Source: Candidatus Bathyarchaeota archaeon (GTDB lineage: Archaea > Thermoproteota > Bathyarchaeia > Bathyarchaeales > DTEX01). Taken from it: DNA of 10,703 nucleotides. The first letter of the stretch is position 1. Every line of letters starts with the position of its first letter. Below are positions 5,809 through 10,703 of the stretch, in pieces. The stretch lies in the NCBI GenBank assembly GCA_003601725.1, contig PIYJ01000036.1:936-11638 (forward strand). Reading direction: 5' to 3'. The notes under the pieces were generated by a model. It was not told the origin of the DNA. It saw only the letters and a program-made list of their open reading frames with translations, and ran no database searches. The translations under genes and the position numbers were made by a program.

Positions 5809-6462
5809 ATGATCAATCTAAAAGATTATAGGATAATCGACTTGTCCGAAGAGATTATTCCGGGAATCTTAAAGGTGAATGGAGAATATCTTCATGGAAA
5901 TCAGATCCGCCGATTTGAGATACGCCAGTTTATATATGCGCCGGATAAAGCTTTAATGCACTGGGTTGAAACTGAGACCCACATCGGGACCCACGTTGAG
6001 CTGCCAGCGCACCTGACTGATGGAGCGAAATCAGCTTCAGAAATACCTTTAGAATCCTTCATGGGAGAGGCCGTCATATTAAAATTCGATTTCTTGAAAC
6101 CAGTTGAGGGCAAAGGGCAGCCTATAAAGCCTTCACATTTGGAGAAAGTAAGGGAAAATGACATTGTGCTTCTTTGGAGCCCATATGTCAGCGACGAATC
6201 TCCCTACATCTCCCCCGAATCCGCAGAGTGGCTTGCAAAGAAACCTGTGAAGATGGTTGGAGTTCAAAACATCGGCGTCGAAGCTCCAGGCGGATCAATG
6301 GCCACGCATAACAATCTATTGAGAAACGATATCCCGCTGATTGAGGGCCTAGTTAACCTAGATAAAGTGCAAAAAGAAAGGATATTCTACATAGGGCTTC
6401 CCCTCCGCGTTAAAGGCCTTGACTCTTCATGGATAAGAGCCATAGCCCTTGAGCCGCTGTAG
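5809..6462 (+). CDS. Cyclase / kynurenine formamidase-family metal hydrolase
   Basis: The 217-residue protein has the usual length for this family (PF04199). The signature HxGTHxDxPxH appears as HIGTHVELPAH, with His58, His62, His68 as metal ligands and Glu64 in place of the common Asp. The second conserved segment, THNNLLRNDIPLIEGLVNL, supplies His167 and Glu179. Family members hydrolyse cyclic or N-formyl amides, such as N-formylkynurenine or isatin, or related esters, using Zn or Mn. The end of the protein (WIRAIALEPL) matches the usual family end, so the TAG stop is natural although 28 further codons stay open after it. The substrate cannot be assigned: no tryptophan-degradation genes are adjacent. 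The start at 5809 fits the N-terminus RIIDLSEEI; only a weak ribosome site precedes it. Confidence 0.87.
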   Translation: MINLKDYRIIDLSEEIIPGILKVNGEYLHGNQIRRFEIRQFIYAPDKALMHWVETETHIGTHVELPAHLTDGAKSASEIPLESFMGEAVILKFDFLKPVEGKGQPIKPSHLEKVRENDIVLLWSPYVSDESPYISPESAEWLAKKPVKMVGVQNIGVEAPGGSMATHNNLLRNDIPLIEGLVNLDKVQKERIFYIGLPLRVKGLDSSWIRAIALEPL

Positions 6463-6560
6463 GCCCTTGAACGAGGTGACCGTGAGAATAGGACGATAAC
6501 CCTCCCGGAAGCTCTGAAAGCATCTCCTATGATCAGATTCCATGCGTAAATCACATATGC

Positions 6561-6566
6561 TTATAT
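6561..6566 (+). promoter_or_regulatory. Possible TATA box of the UPF0147 gene
   Basis: TTATAT at 6561-6566 predicts a transcription start near 6590 and a leader of about 40 bases that includes the ribosome site at 6623-6627. The 168-base gap before this gene otherwise shows no clear RNA gene. Confidence 0.3.
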
Positions 6567-6630
6567 CTTTGCTCTTTTACTATAGTTTTGAAGATTATTG
6601 GCTTATCTAAGACTAATTGTTTGGAGGGAA

Positions 6631-6915
6631 ATGGAATTGGTTAGCAAGAAAAAACTGAAGGAGTATGAGGAAAGAATAAAGCAGGCAATGTTCATTCTCG
6701 GCCAAGTCTCCGAGGATACTACTACCCCACGCAACATTAGAAGAGCAGCAAAGGAATCCATGGATACCCTTCAGTCAGAGGAATATACCTTGGCAGTTAG
6801 AGCCTCTAACGCCATATCGATACTTGACGAGATTCTTCAAGATCCCAACATGCCGCCCTATACACGAGTGAAGCTTTGGAACGTAATGAGCCTCCTCGAA
6901 GCGATTAAGGACTAA
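6631..6915 (+). CDS. UPF0147 family protein
   Basis: This is a 94-residue all-helical protein with the conserved UPF0147 core: ISEDTTVPRNIRRAA-like (SEDTTTPRNIRRAA here), then AVRASNAISILDEILQDPNMP and TRVKLWNVMSLLEAI. The family is widespread in archaea and small; its function is not known to me. The ATG at 6631 is chosen because GGAGG at 6623-6627 lies three bases before it and family members begin shortly before the first core helix. A TTG at 6598 in the same frame would add 11 residues but has no ribosome site and would precede the SD. The first 18 or so residues here (KKKLKEYEERIK) are a charged helix. The gene appears to stand alone, with T-rich runs downstream. Confidence 0.9.
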   Translation: MELVSKKKLKEYEERIKQAMFILGQVSEDTTTPRNIRRAAKESMDTLQSEEYTLAVRASNAISILDEILQDPNMPPYTRVKLWNVMSLLEAIKD

Positions 6916-6985
6916 AATAAACACCCCTTCTTTCTGTTTTTGCCGATTCATCAGCTCTCAATAGTTGCTCCTAAAAAGCATGTCC

Positions 6986-7002
6986 TTTTTATCTTCTTTT
7001 TT
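6986..7002 (+). terminator. T-rich transcription terminator after UPF0147
   Basis: Runs of five T (6986-6990) and six T (6997-7002) lie 70-90 bases after the UPF0147 stop, with another T5 at 6937-6941. Archaeal RNA polymerase terminates at such U-tracts without a hairpin. No transcription data support this. Confidence 0.4.
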
Positions 7003-7054
7003 ATCTGTCTAGATAATCTTTCTCGGCTGCATCTATTATTTTTAATCAAAAACG

Positions 7055-7060
7055 TTTATA
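7055..7060 (+). promoter_or_regulatory. TATA box of the dehydrogenase gene
   Basis: TTTATA at 7055-7060, preceded by an A-rich stretch, predicts a transcription start near 7083-7085, immediately before the GAGGT ribosome site at 7085-7089. Confidence 0.5.
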
Positions 7061-7096
7061 GCAAAAGTCTCATAATTCGTTCCTGAGGTTATGAGG

Positions 7097-8146
7097 ATGC
7101 CGAGAGAGCTAATAGCGATTGCCCCCCGGAAACCTATACTCAGAGAGTATGAGGAGCCTGCCTTAAAGCCTAACCAGGTTCGCGTGAAAAGCCGTCTCTC
7201 CGCAGAGAAGCATGGAACAACCCTAACCATTTACAGGGGAGTATCTCCCTTCTCTAGAAAGATGCTTGATCCTAGACTCGGCGTTTTTGTGCCTAAGCCG
7301 TCTGAGAAACATGAAACTGGCTGGGGAGAGTTTCCAATTAAGCTTGGCAACATGACTGTAGGGATCGTAACCGAAGTGGGAGATGAAGTTAAGAAGGTTA
7401 AGGTTGGAGACAGAGTCTATGGATACCTGCCTATAAGGGAGACTCATACCGTTGATGAGCAACAGATCAAGATAGCTCCACCCGAGCTCAGTGATGAAGA
7501 TCTCGTCTGCATTGATCCTGCTACTGTTTCTCTCATGGCTGTAAGAGAGGGAAATATTCGGGTCGGCGATAAAGTCGCAATCTTCGGGCTCGGCGCAATA
7601 GGGTTGATGGCTGTTCAGATGGCTAGACTCTCCGGGGCCTCGCTTGTGATAGGCGTGGAGCCCATTGAAAAGCGGAGGAGGCTGGCGGAGAAGTATGGGG
7701 CTGATGTGCTTCTTGATCCTCTCCGATGTGATGTGGGGTTGGAAATTAAGAAGGCTACCGGTGGGGGAGTTGATGTTTCAATCGATACCAGCGGTTCATA
7801 TCAAGCGTTGCATCAAGCCATAAGGGCAACAAGTTACGGAGGCACCATTGTTCCGGTTTCATGGTATCATGGGGAAGCTCGGGGGCTGAATCTTGGAGAA
7901 GAATGGCATTTCAATCGGCAGGTGATGGTTTCAGGAGCGCGGGTTGAGAGCGAGCCTTACAGGGATTATCCTCGATGGGATAGAAGACGTGTTTACAGAA
8001 CAGTTATTGGATTGTTTCGAAAGAAGCTTCTGACGAGTAAAGGTCTGCTTTCGCCTATAGTGAATTTCAATGACGTTGTGGAGGCGTATAAGATGCTTGA
8101 TGAAAGACTTGGAGAAACTATTAAATTAGGGGTGACCTATAGCTAG
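7097..8146 (+). CDS. Medium-chain dehydrogenase/reductase, zinc-ligand-poor
   Basis: The protein has 349 residues from the chosen start. An N-terminal GroES-like domain (GNMTVGIVTEVGDEV, VKVGDRVYGYLP) is followed by a Rossmann domain with VAIFGLGAIGLMAVQMA at about 160-176. The catalytic zinc Cys seen in alcohol dehydrogenases is absent; its place is taken by SRLSAEKHGTT, like the S-x4-GT form of some BchC-type relatives. No structural zinc Cys cluster is visible either. A zinc-free NAD(P)-dependent reductase or dehydrogenase is therefore likelier than a classical alcohol dehydrogenase; the substrate is unknown. The start is between ATG 7091 and ATG 7097. GAGGT at 7085-7089 is one base from the first and seven from the second, so 7097 is preferred. 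The stop is TAG, and the next gene lies in the same frame 42 bases on. Confidence 0.83.
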   Translation: MPRELIAIAPRKPILREYEEPALKPNQVRVKSRLSAEKHGTTLTIYRGVSPFSRKMLDPRLGVFVPKPSEKHETGWGEFPIKLGNMTVGIVTEVGDEVKKVKVGDRVYGYLPIRETHTVDEQQIKIAPPELSDEDLVCIDPATVSLMAVREGNIRVGDKVAIFGLGAIGLMAVQMARLSGASLVIGVEPIEKRRRLAEKYGADVLLDPLRCDVGLEIKKATGGGVDVSIDTSGSYQALHQAIRATSYGGTIVPVSWYHGEARGLNLGEEWHFNRQVMVSGARVESEPYRDYPRWDRRRVYRTVIGLFRKKLLTSKGLLSPIVNFNDVVEAYKMLDERLGETIKLGVTYS

Positions 8147-8188
8147 ATTTGTCGAGGATATTCTAATTGTAACTTGAGGTGTAATTCT

Positions 8189-9244
8189 TTGGTTCGACAT
8201 GAAGCAATGCTTTATGAAAAGGTTCAAAATAATCAGGTTAAATGTAATCTCTGTGGAAGAAGATGCTTAATAAAAGACGGTAGCTTCGGATTTTGCCGAG
8301 TTAGAAAGAACGAATCTGGAAGGCTGTATTCCCTGAATTATGCAGAGGCCTGCGCAGCTCACGCTGACCCGATAGGGAAGAAGCCGCTTTCGCATTTTCA
8401 TCCAGGCGCCTACGTCATGTCCATTGCAACCATCGGATGTAATTTCCGCTGTCAGTTTTGCGACAATTGGAACATAAGTCAAGAGAGAGAAATAATCGGC
8501 AAATACTTTCCGCCGGAAGATGTGATAAAGGCTGCTAAGGAGTATAATTGTCAAGGAGTGAGCTACACGTATACCGAGCCAACCATCTTCTTTGAGTATG
8601 CCTATGACACCGCTGTTCTGGCGCATAAAGAAGGATTATTCAACACCTTCGTCACGAATGGATACATGACGCCTGAAGCTGTCAGAAAGATCGCTCCCTA
8701 CCTAGACGCTGCGACGGTTGACTTCAAAGGAGCTGGAGACCCCGAGTTCTACAGGAAGTTCTCTTCAGTTCCATCCGTTGAACCCATATATGATTCATTA
8801 ATCGAGATGAAGAAGCAAGGCATCCATATTGAAGTCACAAATCTAGTTGTTCCGGACATAGGAGACTCCATGGATCAATTGGAAGAGCTTGCAAAGTGGA
8901 TTTACGAAAATCTGGGATCTGATACTCCGTTTCACCTATTGAGGTTTCACCCAGACTACAATCTTACAACCATAAGGTCAACGGAGATAAAGACCCTTGA
9001 AGAGGCGTATGAGGTTTCCCGCCGCGCCGGCCTCAATTACGTCTATATCGGAAACGTGCCGGGACACAAGTATGAGAACACCTACTGCCCGGAATGCCAA
9101 GAGCTCCTCATTAAAAGATACGGTTTCGGAATAATCAAATGGAACATAACTGAGGATATGCGTTGTCCCCGCTGTAACGCGAAGATACCGATCAAAGGAA
9201 GATTCCACAGAGAAGGCTTCGCGTTTCCCTCCCCGATAATTTAG
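8189..9244 (+). CDS. amrS: AmmeMemoRadiSam-type radical SAM enzyme (PflA-like)
   Basis: This protein (351 residues from the TTG at 8189) belongs to the AmrS group of radical SAM enzymes. The cluster motif CxxxCxxC is GCNFRCQFC (Cys84, Cys88, Cys91). A Cys-rich head, CNLCGRRC...GFC, precedes it, and two CPxC pairs (CPEC, CPRC) near the end form a rubredoxin-like knuckle, all standard for the group. YTYTEPTIFFEY and FVTNGYM fit the barrel. AmrS genes often travel with Memo and AMMECR1 genes, whose joint function is unclear; neither is in this window. GAGGTG at 8176-8181 is seven bases from the TTG at 8189. A TTG at 8174 would precede that SD, and an ATG at 8207 is another option. It is probably co-transcribed with the dehydrogenase. 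Confidence 0.88.
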   Translation: MVRHEAMLYEKVQNNQVKCNLCGRRCLIKDGSFGFCRVRKNESGRLYSLNYAEACAAHADPIGKKPLSHFHPGAYVMSIATIGCNFRCQFCDNWNISQEREIIGKYFPPEDVIKAAKEYNCQGVSYTYTEPTIFFEYAYDTAVLAHKEGLFNTFVTNGYMTPEAVRKIAPYLDAATVDFKGAGDPEFYRKFSSVPSVEPIYDSLIEMKKQGIHIEVTNLVVPDIGDSMDQLEELAKWIYENLGSDTPFHLLRFHPDYNLTTIRSTEIKTLEEAYEVSRRAGLNYVYIGNVPGHKYENTYCPECQELLIKRYGFGIIKWNITEDMRCPRCNAKIPIKGRFHREGFAFPSPII

Positions 9245-9320
9245 CTATCTTTCTTCTTCGCGGCATACCTGTAACGTAGCGTTAATAAGATCAGATATTC
9301 ATTATTGATTTTGAAGTTTC

Positions 9321-10412
9321 ATGTGGCGGATAATTAGGCGAGACGCTGTTTCCGTTTTGGAAGATAAGAATGCCCGTGAAAGCCTTAAAAGATACTTTGA
9401 TGTCATGCAAGGGGACAAGCCAGCTAAGTTTTTAATAGCCAAGAAGCTCCCCGCGGATTTCGATAAGGACGATTCTCTTAGAGACCTATGGGATCTGCAT
9501 GAGGAACTCCTCGACGAATTTACGGATCTACAGCAAGAAATAGATACACGAATAAAGCGATTAGACGATTTGGAAACCCCGAAAAAGTCATTTTTAGACT
9601 TGAAGGAAACAATAGCCACGCGAATCTTGGAGAGCTGCCATTTTTGTATGAGAAGATGCGGAGTAAACCGTCTAAAGGGAGAGCTCGGATACTGTAGATG
9701 CGGATCTCAGATCGTTGTCTCCTCGATTTTTGAGCATTTAGGCGAAGAACCTGAGCTTGTTCCATCCGGGACAATATTCACTATGGGCTGCACAATAAGG
9801 TGCCTTCACTGTCAGAACTGGACTATTTCTCAATGGTTCGAGAAAGGAGAGATCTACTCTCCGAAGAGACTGGCGTTGGCTGTTGAACATTTGAGAAAGA
9901 ATGGATGCCGAAACGCTAATCTCGTCGGAGGAGAACCTACGCCGTGGCTTCAACAGTGGCTTCGGACATTCAGCCATGTAACCGTAAACGTTCCAGTTGT
10001 CTGGAACTCCAATTCCTACTACAGCGAAGAGACTGCTAAGCTCCTCGCTGGATTCGTTGATGTTTACCTATTAGACTTCAAGTATGGCAATAACCGATGT
10101 GCAGAGAAGATCAGCAGCGCCCCTAACTATTGGGAGGCTTGCACGAGAAACCATTTATATGGAAAGAAGCACGGCGAGCTCATCATCCGTGTTCTCGTCC
10201 TCCCAGAACATCTGGAATGCTGCACGAGAACCATATTGAATTGGATATCCGATAACCTGGGGTCAAATACCCGGATAAACGTGATGTTTCAGTATAGACC
10301 GGAATGGAGAGCACATGAGATTCCAGAGCTCCGGAGGAGACTAAACGGCGCGGAGATGAAAAGGGCGGTGGAGATCGCTAAAGAGGTGGGATTGAGTAAT
10401 TTTATAACCTAA
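9321..10412 (+). CDS. PflX-like (COG1313) radical SAM enzyme
   Basis: The 363-residue protein is a second, distinct radical SAM enzyme. Its CxxxCxxC is GCTIRCLHC (Cys157, Cys161, Cys164), followed by GGEPTP at 203-208, the usual glycine-rich SAM-binding motif. A preceding Cys cluster, CHFCMRRCG...GYCRC (106-127), resembles the head of COG1313 proteins annotated as pyruvate formate-lyase-activating-like. Residues 1-100 form an extra N-terminal region, with a charged, probably coiled-coil helix at about 55-85. I believe archaeal members share such a region, but I cannot confirm it here. No glycyl radical enzyme is adjacent, so the target is unknown. The ATG at 9321 has no ribosome site; AT-rich TATTCATTATT about 25 bases upstream suggests leaderless expression. 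It follows the AmrS gene by 76 bases. Confidence 0.87.
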   Translation: MWRIIRRDAVSVLEDKNARESLKRYFDVMQGDKPAKFLIAKKLPADFDKDDSLRDLWDLHEELLDEFTDLQQEIDTRIKRLDDLETPKKSFLDLKETIATRILESCHFCMRRCGVNRLKGELGYCRCGSQIVVSSIFEHLGEEPELVPSGTIFTMGCTIRCLHCQNWTISQWFEKGEIYSPKRLALAVEHLRKNGCRNANLVGGEPTPWLQQWLRTFSHVTVNVPVVWNSNSYYSEETAKLLAGFVDVYLLDFKYGNNRCAEKISSAPNYWEACTRNHLYGKKHGELIIRVLVLPEHLECCTRTILNWISDNLGSNTRINVMFQYRPEWRAHEIPELRRRLNGAEMKRAVEIAKEVGLSNFIT

Positions 10413-10442
10413 TTCTTTAGTCATTCTTATGCAAAGAAAAAA

Positions 10443-10450
10443 TTTAAAAT
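10443..10450 (+). promoter_or_regulatory. TATA box of the DUF5060 glycosidase gene
   Basis: TTTAAAAT at 10443-10450, preceded by an A-rich stretch, is centred 27 bases before the ATG at 10474. Transcription would then start at or beside that ATG. Confidence 0.5.
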
Positions 10451-10473
10451 TGTAACAGGTAGGCTTGCAGATC

Positions 10474-10703
10474 ATGTTAGAGATTGAAAGGAGATCTGTT
10501 TTGGAGCTCGAATTCGAGACAAAAAGAGAATACAAAAATCCCTTCTTAGATGTTGTGCTTGACGGCGAATTCACATCTCCATCGGGAGCCAAATATAAGA
10601 TTCCAGGGTTCTATGACGATGAATGCACATGGAAGGTGAGGTTCTCACCGAACGAAACTGGAGTCTGGTCCTACAGGACTATCACAAATAATCGTGATTC
10701 ATC
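10474..10703 (+). CDS. DUF5060-type glycoside hydrolase, N-terminal part only
   Basis: The frame is open from an ATG at 10474 to the right edge (76 codons). It shows the compact beta-sandwich pattern of DUF5060 domains: NPFLDVVLDGEFTSPSG, then PGFYDD (44-49), W53, VRFSPNETGVWSY. This domain normally precedes a TIM-barrel glycosidase (DUF4038-like), which would lie outside the window. No signal peptide is seen at this end, so a cytoplasmic enzyme is suggested unless the true start differs. Two starts compete: ATG 10474, well placed from the TATA box for a leaderless mRNA, and TTG 10501 in the same frame with AGGAG at 10489-10493, seven bases away. The domain match begins near residue 10, so both are compatible. 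Confidence 0.75.
   Translation, partial: MLEIERRSVLELEFETKREYKNPFLDVVLDGEFTSPSGAKYKIPGFYDDECTWKVRFSPNETGVWSYRTITNNRDS

Noticed and set aside
6463..6597. Possible small RNA or box C/D RNA between the cyclase and UPF0147 genes
   Set aside because: CTGA and TGATCA-like bits occur, but no ordered C, D', C', D boxes or tRNA-like fold could be built by eye.
1..10703. CRISPR array, insertion sequence, tRNA or rRNA gene
   Set aside because: No long direct or terminal repeats, transposase-like protein, clover-leaf or rRNA-like stretch was seen on either strand.

Overview
The window looks archaeal. It carries an Alba chromatin protein (5' end only), ribosomal protein L40e, a UPF0147 protein, a helix-turn-helix/phosphoribosyltransferase fusion of an archaeal type, and a tungsten-type aldehyde ferredoxin oxidoreductase. 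AT-rich TATA-like boxes sit 22-30 bases upstream of several start codons, and Shine-Dalgarno (SD) sequences appear at others. Gene content and moderate GC fit an anaerobic TACK-group archaeon, perhaps Bathyarchaeia-like. That placement is inference from protein character, not a phylogeny.

Layout. Bases 1-98 (-) hold the start of alba, divergent from rpl40e (262-423, +). A TAG-terminated regulator/phosphoribosyltransferase gene (502-1383, -) converges on rpl40e, with a short perfect hairpin between them. Upstream of the regulator lies a set of four same-orientation TATCATT heptamers spaced by near-integral helical turns, the best regulatory signal in the window. An unassigned 133-residue gene follows (1641-2042, +). 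Then come a tungsten aldehyde oxidoreductase (2132-4003) and its four-cluster ferredoxin partner (4020-4517), a clear two-gene operon. A small winged-helix-like protein (4571-4834, -) converges on that operon.

The second half is all on the + strand: a left-handed beta-helix acyltransferase (5057-5758), a cyclase/kynurenine-formamidase-family hydrolase (5809-6462), UPF0147 (6631-6915), a zinc-ligand-poor medium-chain dehydrogenase (about 7097-8146), two different PflA-like radical SAM enzymes (8189-9244 and 9321-10412), and the start of a DUF5060-type glycosidase (10474 to the right edge).

How the genes work together. The oxidoreductase and ferredoxin probably form one enzyme that oxidises aldehydes and passes electrons through the polyferredoxin. 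The dehydrogenase and first radical SAM gene are close enough to share a transcript. The other genes look like single units or short runs with no evident shared pathway. I see no mobile element, CRISPR array, tRNA, rRNA or prophage. The longest gene-free stretch is about 257 bases (1384-1640). No coherent new multi-gene system is evident. The points most worth checking are the phased heptamer array with its presumed autoregulator, the unassigned 133-residue gene, and the paired radical SAM enzymes.
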